64,000 bases of DNA from Ruminococcus_C callidus (GCF_049562855.1 NZ_CP186925.1:806001-870000), one strand, 5' to 3'; positions 24,586-34,130 are shown, counted from the first letter of the stretch. Notes: a model not told the origin generated them from the sequence alone. Program-made: numbers and translations.

Positions 24586-25539
24586 ATGAAAAATTGGCAG
24601 GAACTTGCTGCGATTTGCAGGACGTGCAATTGCAGCGTGCAGTATGCAGAGCCACTTCGGAACCATACCACGTTCCGGATCGGCGGAGCCTGTAGTGCTT
24701 TCGTGAACGTGAATTCCGAAGAAACACTACGGCAGATACTCGGTCTGTGCCGTGACCGGAACTATCCCTATCTGGTATTGGGAAACGGCAGCAATATTCT
24801 GGCGGCAGACAGCGGCTATGCCGGCGTGATCCTGCATCTGGGAAAAGAATTTTCCCAGATTCGGCAGGACGGCACCACGCTGTACTGTGAAGCCGGAGCC
24901 ACACTGGGCCGTATCGGCAAGTTCGCTCTGGAAGAATCTCTGACCGGCATGGAGTGCCTTGCCGGCATTCCGGGGACTGTGGGCGGTGCCCTGTACATGA
25001 ACGCAGGGGCATACGGCGGCGAAATGGCAGACGTGATAGTTTCCGCACGCTGTATGGCACCGGACGGCACGATCTCTGTGGTACCAAAATCTGAAATGGA
25101 ACTGGGCTACCGGAAAAGTATTTTCCGGCAGGACGGCAGAATCATTCTGGGTGTCACGCTTCAGCTGCAAAAGGGCAGCTATGGGGCGATCAAAGAGGAA
25201 ATGGACTCTCTGCTGGGAAAGCGGCGGGCAAAACAGCCGCTGGAGCTGCCCAGTGCCGGCAGCACCTTTCAAAGACCGGTGGGCAATTATGCCTCATTTC
25301 TGATCGACCAGTGCGGTCTGAAAGGTGCCAGCGTCGGCGATGCACAGGTGAGCGTAAAGCATGCCGGCTTCGTGGTCAATACCGGCAAGGCAACTTGTCG
25401 CGATGTGCTGGAACTGTGCGATTTTGTAAAGCAGACCGTTCTGGAAAAAACCGGCTATCAGCTGGAATTGGAACCAGTCATTGTCGGAGATCCGGCAAAG
25501 CCGGCGAATATGCCGGAGCAGGAAGCTGTTGAGAAGTAA
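24586..25539 (+). CDS. murB: UDP-N-acetylenolpyruvoylglucosamine reductase
   Basis: 317 residues, start ATG 24586 after AGGAG. FAD-binding features are NHTTFRIGGACSAF and GNGSNILAADSGY. Catalytic-region marks are GIPGTVGGALYMNAGAYGG, YRKSIF and AGSTFQRP. It makes UDP-MurNAc for peptidoglycan. The size and SxF-type motif fit the type II/IIb enzymes common in Firmicutes. Its TAA stop is the left boundary of a nested mobile element. Confidence 0.95.
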   Translation: MKNWQELAAICRTCNCSVQYAEPLRNHTTFRIGGACSAFVNVNSEETLRQILGLCRDRNYPYLVLGNGSNILAADSGYAGVILHLGKEFSQIRQDGTTLYCEAGATLGRIGKFALEESLTGMECLAGIPGTVGGALYMNAGAYGGEMADVIVSARCMAPDGTISVVPKSEMELGYRKSIFRQDGRIILGVTLQLQKGSYGAIKEEMDSLLGKRRAKQPLELPSAGSTFQRPVGNYASFLIDQCGLKGASVGDAQVSVKHAGFVVNTGKATCRDVLELCDFVKQTVLEKTGYQLELEPVIVGDPAKPANMPEQEAVEK

Positions 25540-25876
25540 GGGCAATACCGCACAAAGATTGTGCGACAGATGCGTCGTCAAATTTTTTGTCAGATGAAAC
25601 AAAAAGCGGAGTGAATACTGGATGTATTCACGAGCATTTTTGTGAAATATGAGAGTCTGTTTCGTATCTGACGTATGCAGATTGCGTCGTCAGATTTTTT
25701 GAGAGATGAAGGGAAAAACGGAGAAAATCCTTTGTGGATTTTCGAGCATTTTCCCGAAATATCTCGGAAAATATGCACGCAAGATGCGTGCGAGAAGATA
25801 CGAAACAGGCTCTGAAGGGAAATTTGCAAGCAGATGGCGTGCAAAGTCGCCAGACGCTCTTTGTGCGGTATTGCCT
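25540..25876 (-). mobile_element. Family A element carrying a nested element
   Basis: A family A element in reverse orientation, flanked by TAAG on both sides (left one within the murB stop region). Its central stem GTGAATAC-tggat-GTATTCAC is intact. The distal arm is interrupted by the element at 25653-25812. It separates murB from rapZ. Confidence 0.85.
25653..25812. mobile_element. Nested third-family hairpin element
   Basis: Ends GAGTCTGTTTCGTATCT and AGATACGAAACAGGCTC pair except for one G-T position, flanked by TGA on both sides. Its core is a diverged version of the family A core: stems GAAAATCC/GGATTTTC, GGGAAAA/TTTTCCC and GAGA/TCTC replace the family A stems while keeping the pairing. 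Confidence 0.75.
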
Positions 25877-25917
25877 AAGGAAATTGTTGAAAAGTGTGTA
25901 GGAAGGACGTGGAGCAT

Positions 25918-26811
25918 ATGCAGGAACAGGAAAATGTGAGAATGCATGTGGTGGTAGTGACCGGAATGTCCGGTTCGGGAAAGTCTGTGGTAATGGACGT
26001 TCTGGAGGACATCGGGTATTATTGTATCGATAATCTGCCGCCGCAGCTGATCGGGAAATTTGTGGAGATTTGCAGGGAGTCAGAAAACCACCTGCAAAAG
26101 CTGGCAATTGCCGCAGACCTGCGTTCCGGCGATATGTTCACAGATGCCTATCGGACACTGCTGGAGATGAAGCAGCAGGCAGATCTGGATGTGAAGATCC
26201 TCTATATCGAAGCCGAGGACGAAGTCATCATCAAGCGGTATAAGGAAACCCGCCGGAAGCACCCGCTGGACGAACGGTTCGGGGGCTGTCTGCACAATGC
26301 CATTGCCTACGAACGGGAGCAGCTGCTCCGCGTGAAGGGCATTGCGGATTATTATATTGAAACGTCCTATTTCTCGGCTTCGCAGCTGAAAGAACAGATT
26401 CGGGAGATCTTTCTGGACAATTCCTCTGACTCCATGTCCATTAAGGTGACTTCTTTCGGATTCAAGTACGGCGTTTCTACGGAATCCGATCTGGTGTTTG
26501 ATGTGCGTTGCCTGCCGAATCCGTACTACATTCCGGAACTGCGGCATCATACCGGCTGTGAAAAGTGCGTGCAGGAATATGTCATGTCCTTTGAGCAGTC
26601 CCGCACGCTGCTGGAAAAACTCAAAGATCTGCTGGATTTTTTGATCCCGCTGTACATTCAGGAGGGCAAGAGCCGTCTGGTGATCGCATTTGGCTGCACC
26701 GGCGGCAAGCACCGTTCGATCACATTTACTGAACTGATAGGGGACTACCTCATTTCCAAGGGCATGCATGTTGTGAAACAGCATCGCGATATTGGAAAGG
26801 ACCGACCATAA
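25918..26811 (+). CDS. rapZ: RNase adapter/nucleotide-binding protein RapZ (YvcJ)
   Basis: 297 residues from ATG 25918. The P-loop is GMSGSGKS (residues 16-23), followed by DIGYYCIDNLPP, the ETRRKHPL segment, and the C-terminal FGCTGGKHRS and VKQHRDIGKDRP motifs. In enterobacteria the family binds GlmZ sRNA; in Bacillus YvcJ is a GTPase affecting competence. Conserved placement before whiA supports the call. The C-terminal domain is complete. An alternative start at ATG 25942 is possible. Confidence 0.93.
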   Translation: MQEQENVRMHVVVVTGMSGSGKSVVMDVLEDIGYYCIDNLPPQLIGKFVEICRESENHLQKLAIAADLRSGDMFTDAYRTLLEMKQQADLDVKILYIEAEDEVIIKRYKETRRKHPLDERFGGCLHNAIAYEREQLLRVKGIADYYIETSYFSASQLKEQIREIFLDNSSDSMSIKVTSFGFKYGVSTESDLVFDVRCLPNPYYIPELRHHTGCEKCVQEYVMSFEQSRTLLEKLKDLLDFLIPLYIQEGKSRLVIAFGCTGGKHRSITFTELIGDYLISKGMHVVKQHRDIGKDRP

Positions 26812-26826
26812 GGAGAAAAGGAAACC

Positions 26827-27744
26827 GTGTCATTTTCCAATGATGTGCGGGAAGAGATCGCCAGAAGCATCACCGACCGCGACCGGCAGTTTGCCTGTCT
26901 GTACGGCATTTTGCTGTATTCCCGCATTTTTACCCAAGAACAAGTGGTGCTGCAAAGCGAAAGTCCGGTGTTCGCACGGCTGATGCCCATGCTGTTCCGT
27001 GCGGTGTTCCGGACAGAATTGCAGCCCGATGTGCGGACGATCTCCCGCGGCGGCGACCAGTCCATGGTCAGCTATACCATTACCGATGCGGCACAGATCA
27101 GCCGCATTTGTGAGGTCTATCACATTCGTCCGGAAAAGCGGGAGATCCGTCTTTCCAATCTGGTGAACAACAGCCTGAGTGCTTTTCTGGCAGGCGTATT
27201 TTTCGGCTGCGGCAGCATGATCGACCCCAACAAGGAATATCATCTGGAATTCAACACGCCGTCGGAACTGCTCTGCTCCGACCTGCAAAAGCTGCTGGGG
27301 AGCATCGGCATCAGCGGCGGTCAGCTGCTGCGGAAAAACATGTACGTGCTGTACCTGAAAGACAGCGAGCACATCGAGGACACCCTCACCTATATGGGTG
27401 CCCAGCAGTGCACCATTGCCCTGATGAATATCAAGATCCGCAAGGATATGCGGAACAAGGCGAACCGTGTGCGGAACTGCGACGAGGCCAATATCAACAA
27501 GGTCGTCGGTGCCGCCATACGGCAGATACAGGACATTCAGTGGATCACCCAGTGCGGGCAGCTGGAGGCACTTTCTCCGGAACTACAGGAACTGGCAGAA
27601 CTGCGGCTGGAAAATCCGGAACTTAGTCTGAAAGAACTGGGAGAACTGCTGTCCGAACCTATCGGGCGTTCCGGTGTCAACCACCGCTTTCAGAAAATCG
27701 CCGCTTTTGCAGAGGAGTTGAGAAAACGTGCCGCAGATGCCTGA
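26827..27744 (+). CDS. whiA: WhiA-family DNA-binding protein
   Basis: 305 residues from GTG 26827, 15 bases after rapZ. It has an N-terminal LAGLIDADG-like homing-endonuclease fold without catalytic residues (AGVFFGCGSMIDPNKEYHLEF) and a C-terminal helix-turn-helix (LRLENPELSLKELGELL, then SGVNHRFQKI). WhiA controls sporulation in Streptomyces and affects cell division and chromosome segregation in Bacillus. It overlaps dnaE by 17 bases. Confidence 0.94.
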   Translation: MSFSNDVREEIARSITDRDRQFACLYGILLYSRIFTQEQVVLQSESPVFARLMPMLFRAVFRTELQPDVRTISRGGDQSMVSYTITDAAQISRICEVYHIRPEKREIRLSNLVNNSLSAFLAGVFFGCGSMIDPNKEYHLEFNTPSELLCSDLQKLLGSIGISGGQLLRKNMYVLYLKDSEHIEDTLTYMGAQQCTIALMNIKIRKDMRNKANRVRNCDEANINKVVGAAIRQIQDIQWITQCGQLEALSPELQELAELRLENPELSLKELGELLSEPIGRSGVNHRFQKIAAFAEELRKRAADA

Positions 27745-30700
27745 AAATGCTTTTGTACATCTCCACGTCCACAGCGAATACAGCCTGCTGGATGGTGCCT
27801 GTCGGATTCCGGAACTGATCGAACAGGTCAGGGCAATGGGACAAACTGCGGTCGCTTTGACTGACCACGGCGTGATGTATGGCGTGATGCCGTTTTATCA
27901 GGCTGCCAAAAAAGCCGGAATCCAGCCGATTCTGGGCTGTGAGGTCTATGTGGCAAGGCGTACCCGTCACGATCGGGAGCACCGGCTGGACAGCAGAAGT
28001 CACCACCTGATCCTGCTCTGTGAAAACCAAAAGGGCTATCAGAATCTGGTCAAGCTGGTTTCGCTTGCCAGTCTGGAAGGCTTCTATCAAAAGCCCCGTG
28101 TGGATTGGGAATTGCTCTCCCGCTATCATGAGGGTTTAATTTGTCTGTCCGGCTGTCTGGCTGGAGAAGTGCCCCGTCTGCTGTCGGCAGGGGACTATGC
28201 CGCGGCAAAGGCGACTGCCCTGCGGTATCAGCAGTTGTTCGGCAAGGGCAACTACTATCTGGAGATCCAGAACCACCAGATTCGGGAGGAACTGCAAAAC
28301 CTGCCCCTGCTGCTGCGGCTTTCCAGAGAAACGGGAATCCCGCTGGCTGCCACCAACGATGCCCACTATCTCCGACGGGAAAACGCTGCCATGCAGGAAG
28401 TGCTGCTGTGTATCCAGACCGGCAAAACGCTGGACGATCCGGAGCATATGCACTTTGAAACGCCGGAGTTTTATCTGAAATCTACGGCAGAAATGGCGGC
28501 ACTGTTTGCCGATGTGCCGGAGGCAGTGACCAACACAGCAAAAATTGCGGCAAGATGTCACGTGGAATTTCAGGAGGGACAGATCTATCTCCCGAAATTT
28601 TCCATGGAGGGCGTGGCGGACTGCCGGAAGCTGTTCCTACAGCTTTGCATGAACGGCTTGAAGAAGCACTACGGAGAGCACCCGTCACCGGAGGTGCTGG
28701 AACGGCTGCGTATGGAGATCTCTGTGATTACCCAAATGGGATACGTGGATTACTTCCTGATCGTGTGGGACTATATCAATTTCGCCAGAAGTCACGACAT
28801 TCCCGTTGGACCGGGGCGTGGTTCCGGTGCGGGAAGTCTGTGTGCCTACTGTATGGGCATTACCCAGATCGACCCGCTACGATACCAGCTCCTGTTTGAA
28901 CGCTTCCTGAATCCGGAGCGTGTCAGCATGCCGGATTTTGACATTGATTTCTGCGTAGAGGGCAGACAGCGTGTCAAGGAGTATGTGATCTCCCGCTATG
29001 GTGCCGATCGGGTGTCGGAAATCATCACTTTCGACCTGATGAAGGCACGGGGAGCCATTCGGGATACCGGACGGGCAATGGGGATTTCCTACGGGCTGTG
29101 CGACAAAATTGCAAAGTCTATCGATTCCCGAAAGAGCATTGCGGAATCCATGGAGGGCAAGGACGGGGAAGACCTGCGGAAACTGTATGAAACCGATTCT
29201 ACAGCAAAAAAGCTGATCGATATGGCAATGCAGGTGGAGGGCATGCCGCGGCACGCTTCTACCCATGCTGCCGGCGTGTTGATCTCTGCGGTGCCGATCA
29301 CTGATTTGGTGCCGCTGCAGCGAAATGAGGAAACCGTCATCACCCAGTATCCCATGGGCGTTCTGGAAACTATGGGCTTGCTGAAATTTGATTTTCTGGG
29401 GCTGCGGAACCTGACAGTTATCTGGGACTGTGTCCGTGCCGTTCAGAAGTATGAACCGGCATTCTCCATAGATGCGATCCCGCTGGACGATGCGGCAGTT
29501 TATGCCATGCTTTCCCGCGGAGATACCACCGGCGTGTTCCAGTTCGAAAGTGCCGGTATGCGGCACGTGCTGATGCGGCTGAAGCCCACCTGTCTGGAGG
29601 ACCTGACCATTGCCCTGTCCCTGTATCGTCCCGGACCGCGTTCGTCCATTGACCTCTATCTGGAAAACCGGCGGAATCCGGAGAAGATCGTCTATGCCCA
29701 CCCGCTGCTGGAACCGATCCTGCGTCCCACATACGGCTGCATGGTCTATCAGGAACAGGTCATGGAGATCTGTCGGGTGCTGTCCGGCTATTCCTATGGC
29801 AGAGCCGACATTGTCCGCCGTGCTATGGCGAAGAAAAAGCAGGATGTCATGGCACGGGAACGGCAGGCATTCATTTACGGCAGCGACGGCTCCGACGGCA
29901 GTTCTCCCTGCTGCGGGGCAGTGGCAAATGGTGTACCGGTGGAAACTGCCAACGCGATTTTCGATGAGATCGCTGTGTTTGCGGATTACGCCTTTAATAA
30001 AGCACATGCGGTTTCCTATGCCTATCTGGCGTACCAGACTGCCTATCTGAAAGTGCACTATTTCGCAGACGATATGGCGGCACTGCTCACCAGTGTCATG
30101 GGTGATACGGGGAAAACCATGGAATACCTCACCGCCTGTCAGAACGCCGGCGTAAAGGTGCTGCCGCCTCATGTGAACGAGAGCACAGCAGATTTTCTTC
30201 GCTGCGGTGAGCATATCCGGTTCGGACTGCTGGCAGTAAAAGGGCTGGGGCAGGGGTTGATCCAGAAGATGACGGAGCAGCGGCAGAAAGCCGGAAAATT
30301 CACCGGCCTGGCAGATTTCTGCCGGCGTATGCTGCCGCTGGGACTGAACAAACAGGCACTGGACAGCCTGATTCGCTGCGGTGCTCTGGACGGTCTGGGA
30401 CTGAACCGCCGGCAGATGCTGGAGTATCAGGAACAGGTGCTGATGGACTGCCGCGAGGAACGCAGCAGCATTGTGACCGGACAGATGAACCTGTTCGGCG
30501 GCGAGAGCGAAGCCGTGCGGGAAACGCCGATTCCGTCGCTGCCGGAACTGGAACGCTCTGCACTATTGCAGCTGGAACATGAAAGTCTGGGGCTGTATCT
30601 CTCCGGTCACCCGCTGGAACAGTCCCAGTGGCTGCGGCAGCTTTGCCGTGCCACGCCGGCGGCTGCACTGTCGGAACAGCCGGACGGTGGGAAAGTACTG

Positions 30701-31183
30701 CTGATCGTTACGCTACAGCATGTCAAGCAGCACACCACCAAAAAAGGGGAAACCATGTGTTTTCTCACCTGTGAAGACCAAAGCGGTTCGGCGGACTGCG
30801 TGGTATTTCCTGCCCTGTACAATTCTGTAAAGCCGTACTTGCAGCAGGACGCGGTGCTGTATCTCCGTGGGAAAATTTCCCAGAAAGAAAACGCCGTCAG
30901 TGTGCTGTGCAACAGCGTATTGCAGGAAGAAGCCTTTTTCCGGACGTTGCCGCAGGGGCGGCTCTGCGTGAAGATCGATTCCCGCCAGACGGCGGAATTA
31001 CAGCAGCTGCTGGCAGTGATCGGACAGCATGCGGGAAATGTGCCGGTCTGCTTTTACCTGACAGACCGGAAGAAGATGCTCTCTCCCCGCGGTGGACAGG
31101 CGGTGGCGGTGAATTCGGAATCCTATGCCGCACTCTGTGCCGTGGTTTCGCCGGAGCAGGTGGGATTTCTGCCGCCGGCGTAA
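27728..31183 (+). CDS. dnaE: DNA polymerase III alpha subunit
   Basis: 1151 residues; start GTG 27728 inside the whiA end, ten bases after GAGGAG. N-terminal PHP domain (FVHLHVHSEYSLLDG, LTDHGVMYG), polymerase core with GPGRGSGAGS and the catalytic PDFDIDFC, a helix-hairpin-helix region and a C-terminal OB fold (TCEDQSGSADCVVFP). It is the DnaE1 type, not PolC; Firmicutes carry both. Position next to whiA and pfkA is typical. Confidence 0.95.
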   Translation: MPQMPENAFVHLHVHSEYSLLDGACRIPELIEQVRAMGQTAVALTDHGVMYGVMPFYQAAKKAGIQPILGCEVYVARRTRHDREHRLDSRSHHLILLCENQKGYQNLVKLVSLASLEGFYQKPRVDWELLSRYHEGLICLSGCLAGEVPRLLSAGDYAAAKATALRYQQLFGKGNYYLEIQNHQIREELQNLPLLLRLSRETGIPLAATNDAHYLRRENAAMQEVLLCIQTGKTLDDPEHMHFETPEFYLKSTAEMAALFADVPEAVTNTAKIAARCHVEFQEGQIYLPKFSMEGVADCRKLFLQLCMNGLKKHYGEHPSPEVLERLRMEISVITQMGYVDYFLIVWDYINFARSHDIPVGPGRGSGAGSLCAYCMGITQIDPLRYQLLFERFLNPERVSMPDFDIDFCVEGRQRVKEYVISRYGADRVSEIITFDLMKARGAIRDTGRAMGISYGLCDKIAKSIDSRKSIAESMEGKDGEDLRKLYETDSTAKKLIDMAMQVEGMPRHASTHAAGVLISAVPITDLVPLQRNEETVITQYPMGVLETMGLLKFDFLGLRNLTVIWDCVRAVQKYEPAFSIDAIPLDDAAVYAMLSRGDTTGVFQFESAGMRHVLMRLKPTCLEDLTIALSLYRPGPRSSIDLYLENRRNPEKIVYAHPLLEPILRPTYGCMVYQEQVMEICRVLSGYSYGRADIVRRAMAKKKQDVMARERQAFIYGSDGSDGSSPCCGAVANGVPVETANAIFDEIAVFADYAFNKAHAVSYAYLAYQTAYLKVHYFADDMAALLTSVMGDTGKTMEYLTACQNAGVKVLPPHVNESTADFLRCGEHIRFGLLAVKGLGQGLIQKMTEQRQKAGKFTGLADFCRRMLPLGLNKQALDSLIRCGALDGLGLNRRQMLEYQEQVLMDCREERSSIVTGQMNLFGGESEAVRETPIPSLPELERSALLQLEHESLGLYLSGHPLEQSQWLRQLCRATPAAALSEQPDGGKVLLIVTLQHVKQHTTKKGETMCFLTCEDQSGSADCVVFPALYNSVKPYLQQDAVLYLRGKISQKENAVSVLCNSVLQEEAFFRTLPQGRLCVKIDSRQTAELQQLLAVIGQHAGNVPVCFYLTDRKKMLSPRGGQAVAVNSESYAALCAVVSPEQVGFLPPA

Positions 31184-31202
31184 CTGCAACAGGTTCGGCA
31201 GT

Positions 31203-31219
31203 AAAGGAAACACTGAATA
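31203..31219 (+). repeat. Left-end relic of a family B element
   Basis: Only GGAAACACTGAATA remains, 20 bases after dnaE. Confidence 0.4.
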
Positions 31220-31279
31220 CAGCTGTTGTGATTTTTTGATAAAATATGTATGGGACTTGTTAACTTTTTCGAATACCAC

Positions 31280-31307
31280 TTGACAACCTCTGAAATATCA
31301 GTATAAT
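31280..31307 (+). promoter_or_regulatory. Promoter for pfkA
   Basis: TTGACA, 16 bases, TATAAT, about 93 bases before the start codon. Confidence 0.7.
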
Positions 31308-31399
31308 AGAATAGGAATGGAATGGTGAAAGCATAAGCAGCGAATGTGCTGTGCAGCCGTTTCAAAATTTTGCCATGCGGCGGAATGGAGAATACGTTT

Positions 31400-32362
31400 A
31401 TGATTAAAACGATTGGTGTATTGACAAGCGGCGGCGATGCCCCGGGCATGAATGCAGCGGTACGTGCCGTTGTCCGTGCAGCTCTGAAAAAGGGCATGAC
31501 AGTATATGGCGTAAAGCGTGGCTACTGTGGTCTGCTGGAAGACGATATTGAGCCGATGGACGAAATGAGTGTAGCAGGAATCATCAGCCGCGGCGGTACT
31601 ATGCTGTACACCGCAAGAAGTGCAGAGTTCCGCACCGAACAGGGTGTTCTGAAAGCAAAGGCTACCTGTGAAAAGTACGGTCTGGAAGGTCTGGTCGTTA
31701 TCGGCGGTGACGGTTCGTTCCGCGGTGCCGCAGATCTGTCTGCACACGGCATTCTGTGTGTAGGTCTGCCGGGTACCATTGACAACGATATTGCCTGCAC
31801 AGATTACACCATTGGTTATGATACCGCAATGAACACTGCAATGGAACTGATGGACAAGCTGTCGGATACCAGCCAGTCTCACTATCGCTGCAGCGTTGTT
31901 GAGGTTATGGGTCGTGGTGCTGGTTACATTGCACTGAATACCGGCGTGGCTTCCGGTGCACTGGAGATCATCACTAAGGAAAAGCCCTATGATCTGGACA
32001 AGATCGCGAAGAAGATGATGGAATTCAAGGCAAGAGGCAAGCAGAATTTCATTATCGTTGTTGCAGAAAACATCGGTCATTCCGAAGAGATCTGCAAGCT
32101 GATCCAGGAAAAGACTGGTATCGAATCCCGTGCGACCATTTTGGGCCACGTACAGCGTGGTGGTTCTCCGACAGTCCGCGACCGTGTAGCAGCAACAGAA
32201 ATGGGCTACTATGCTGTAGAACTGCTGGAACAGGGCATCGGTAACCGTGTTGTCGGTATGCAGGGCGGCAAGATCGTAGACTTTGACATTCAGGAAGCTC
32301 TGTCTATGGAAAAGCCGTATGATGGAAAACTGCACCAGATCGCAGAAGATATTGCATTTTGA
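31400..32362 (+). CDS. pfkA: ATP-dependent 6-phosphofructokinase
   Basis: 320 residues from ATG 31400 (GGAG nine bases upstream). ATP site GGDAPGMNAAVRA, GGDGSFRGA (the glycine after GGD indicates ATP rather than pyrophosphate), the catalytic TIDNDI and the fructose-6-phosphate site MGRGAGYIA. Commits carbon to glycolysis. In Firmicutes it is often paired with pyk, but here it is alone and followed by a terminator. Confidence 0.96.
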   Translation: MIKTIGVLTSGGDAPGMNAAVRAVVRAALKKGMTVYGVKRGYCGLLEDDIEPMDEMSVAGIISRGGTMLYTARSAEFRTEQGVLKAKATCEKYGLEGLVVIGGDGSFRGAADLSAHGILCVGLPGTIDNDIACTDYTIGYDTAMNTAMELMDKLSDTSQSHYRCSVVEVMGRGAGYIALNTGVASGALEIITKEKPYDLDKIAKKMMEFKARGKQNFIIVVAENIGHSEEICKLIQEKTGIESRATILGHVQRGGSPTVRDRVAATEMGYYAVELLEQGIGNRVVGMQGGKIVDFDIQEALSMEKPYDGKLHQIAEDIAF

Positions 32363-32391
32363 TCGGCGTGTAGACGCTTGATAAAAGAGGG

Positions 32392-32425
32392 GTGGGCGTG
32401 CGAGAGTGCGTCCACTTTTTCTTTT
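32392..32425 (+). terminator. Terminator of pfkA
   Basis: GTGGGCGTGC-gaga-GTGCGTCCAC (two wobble pairs) followed by TTTTTCTTTT. Confidence 0.8.
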
Positions 32426-32427
32426 AT

Positions 32428-32498
32428 AGGAAAACACTGCATAGTTCGCCTGACGGCTTTGCACGCAATCTGCTTGCAAGCTTTATGCAGTGTTTCCC
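32428..32498 (+). mobile_element. Deleted family B element
   Basis: GGAAAACACTGCAT and ATGCAGTGTTTCC ends with only the outer arms left. No clear target duplication. Confidence 0.7.
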
Positions 32499-32518
32499 TA
32501 GAAATATACGCTGAGGAC

Positions 32519-32547
32519 TTGCATTTTTTATTGTTTTGCAGTATAAT
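32519..32547 (+). promoter_or_regulatory. Promoter for proC
   Basis: TTGCAT, 17 bases, TATAAT, 60 bases upstream of ATG 32608. Confidence 0.7.
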
Positions 32548-32607
32548 ATATCCATGAAAAATGTCGTATTTTCGAAAAAACGGCAAAATTGAAAGAGGGA
32601 AAGATTC

Positions 32608-33408
32608 ATGAATACCATTGGTTTTATTGGTGCCGGCAATATGGGCAGTGCCATTTTGCGGGGCATTGCCGGAAGCGATATGAAGCCGGAAGCAGAACTG
32701 TTCGCCTATAACCCCACGGAAGCAAAAGTGGACGCTCTGGCAGACTGCGGTGTGCAGAAGTGTAAAAGTGCCGCAGAAGTGGTGGAAAAGAGCCGGTATG
32801 TTTTTCTGGCGATCAAGCCTCAGAAATTCGAGGAAGTGCTGCCGCAGATCGCGGATGCTGTAACGGAACAGACAGTTCTGGTGTCCATTGCTGCCGGAAT
32901 CGGTGCGGAGTTTATCCGGAAGCTGACAAAGCCTTTTGCAAAGGTGGTTCTGGCAATGCCCAACACCCCGCTGCTGTTGGGAGAGGGTGCCACGGCACTG
33001 GCAAAAGATGATTCCGTCAGTGATGCAGAATTTGCAGTGGTGCGGAATATCTTCGGCAGCTGCGGCATGACTGCGGTCATTGCACCGGAGCAGATGAAAG
33101 AAGTCATTGCCATTAACGGCAGCAGTCCGGCATTTATCTATCTGTTCGCCAAGGGCTTTCTGGATTATGCTGCCAAAGTGGGACTGCCGGAACAGTCTGC
33201 CAAGGAACTGTTTGTGCAGTCGCTGATCGGTTCGGCAAAGATGATCACCGATTCCGGTTACTCCATCGACGAGCTGATCCGTCAGGTGTCCTCTCCGGGC
33301 GGCACTACGCTTGCCGGTCTGGATCAGCTGTATGAGGGCAAAATGCTGGACGCAGTGCAGAACGCCTGCGACAGCTGCACTAAGCGTGCATACGAACTGT
33401 CTAAGTAA
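32608..33408 (+). CDS. proC: Pyrroline-5-carboxylate reductase
   Basis: 266 residues, the usual length. Rossmann motif TIGFIGAGNMGSAILRG, VFLAIKPQ, AMPNTPLLLGEGATAL and the C-terminal SPGGTTLAGLDQL are all diagnostic. Last step of proline synthesis, NAD(P)H dependent. Monocistronic, with its TAA stop touching a small hairpin element. Confidence 0.96.
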   Translation: MNTIGFIGAGNMGSAILRGIAGSDMKPEAELFAYNPTEAKVDALADCGVQKCKSAAEVVEKSRYVFLAIKPQKFEEVLPQIADAVTEQTVLVSIAAGIGAEFIRKLTKPFAKVVLAMPNTPLLLGEGATALAKDDSVSDAEFAVVRNIFGSCGMTAVIAPEQMKEVIAINGSSPAFIYLFAKGFLDYAAKVGLPEQSAKELFVQSLIGSAKMITDSGYSIDELIRQVSSPGGTTLAGLDQLYEGKMLDAVQNACDSCTKRAYELSK

Positions 33409-33456
33409 AGGCAACACTGCACAAAGCCCGCCTGACGGCTTTGTGCGGTGTTGCCT
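33409..33456 (+). mobile_element. Minimal A/B hybrid hairpin element
   Basis: GGCAACACTGCACAAAG-CCCGCCTGACGG-CTTTGTGCGGTGTTGCC, flanked by TAAA on both sides. The left flank overlaps the proC stop codon. Confidence 0.82.
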
Positions 33457-33542
33457 AAAGCCCCGGCATTCATAACCGGTGTGCCTTTCGCATAGGATAA
33501 AGCAGGTACAAGCCAATTTGCAAAGCAAAGGAGAGATCTGCA

Positions 33543-34130
33543 ATGATCCGAAAGCGAACGACATTGACAACAACGGAGCGAAAACAACGGTTGTTCTGCC
33601 TGCTGTTCGGCAGCGTTTTGCTGGGGGCAGCACTGGGGATTGTCATGCTGCGGTGGCAGTATGACGGCGTTCCCACCTCGTGGGCGTGTTTTCTGGGCAT
33701 GTTTCTGGAAAAACGGTCTAGTCTGGCAGCCCTCTGGCTGGGGAGCATCGGGAACATTTTGCTGTTTCTGATGACCTTTTTCCTGCTGGGGTTTTCCGCG
33801 GTGGGACAGCCTTTTGTATGGCTGCTGCTGCTGACTTACGGCGTTTGTATGGGCGGTGCCTTGCAAATGCAGTGCGGCTCCGGAAATGTGCTGGTGCGGA
33901 GTGTGCTCCTGCTGATTTATTTTGTGCCGGTTTCGGCACTGCTGGCGGTGGCATCGCGGGAGTCCCTGCGGTTCTCTGGAAAATTCACTGATTATGGATT
34001 TCGGGACGAACCAACAGATCAGATGTGCCACCAGCTGCGAATGTACTGTGCCCGTTTTGTCGTACTGCTGGTGCTGCTGGTACTGCATACGCTGTTATAT
34101 AGTGCGTTGTTTTATGCAATTGAAATGTAG
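33543..34130 (+). CDS. Membrane protein resembling SpoIIM
   Basis: 195 residues from ATG 33543 (AAAGGAGAG upstream). There are about five hydrophobic helices: a first near residues 20-38, others covering LAALWLGSIGNILLFLMTFFLLGF, WLLLLTYGVCMGGALQMQCG, VRSVLLLIYFVPVSALL, and a terminal one. The order of helices and the FLLGF...QPFVW pattern resemble stage II sporulation protein M, which helps peptidoglycan remodelling during engulfment. The similarity is at the level of pattern only. Confidence 0.5.
   Translation: MIRKRTTLTTTERKQRLFCLLFGSVLLGAALGIVMLRWQYDGVPTSWACFLGMFLEKRSSLAALWLGSIGNILLFLMTFFLLGFSAVGQPFVWLLLLTYGVCMGGALQMQCGSGNVLVRSVLLLIYFVPVSALLAVASRESLRFSGKFTDYGFRDEPTDQMCHQLRMYCARFVVLLVLLVLHTLLYSALFYAIEM

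Noticed and set aside
1258..25876. Elements as a CRISPR array
   Set aside because: Copies are scattered, inverted-repeat bounded and separated by genes; there are no regular spacers or cas genes.
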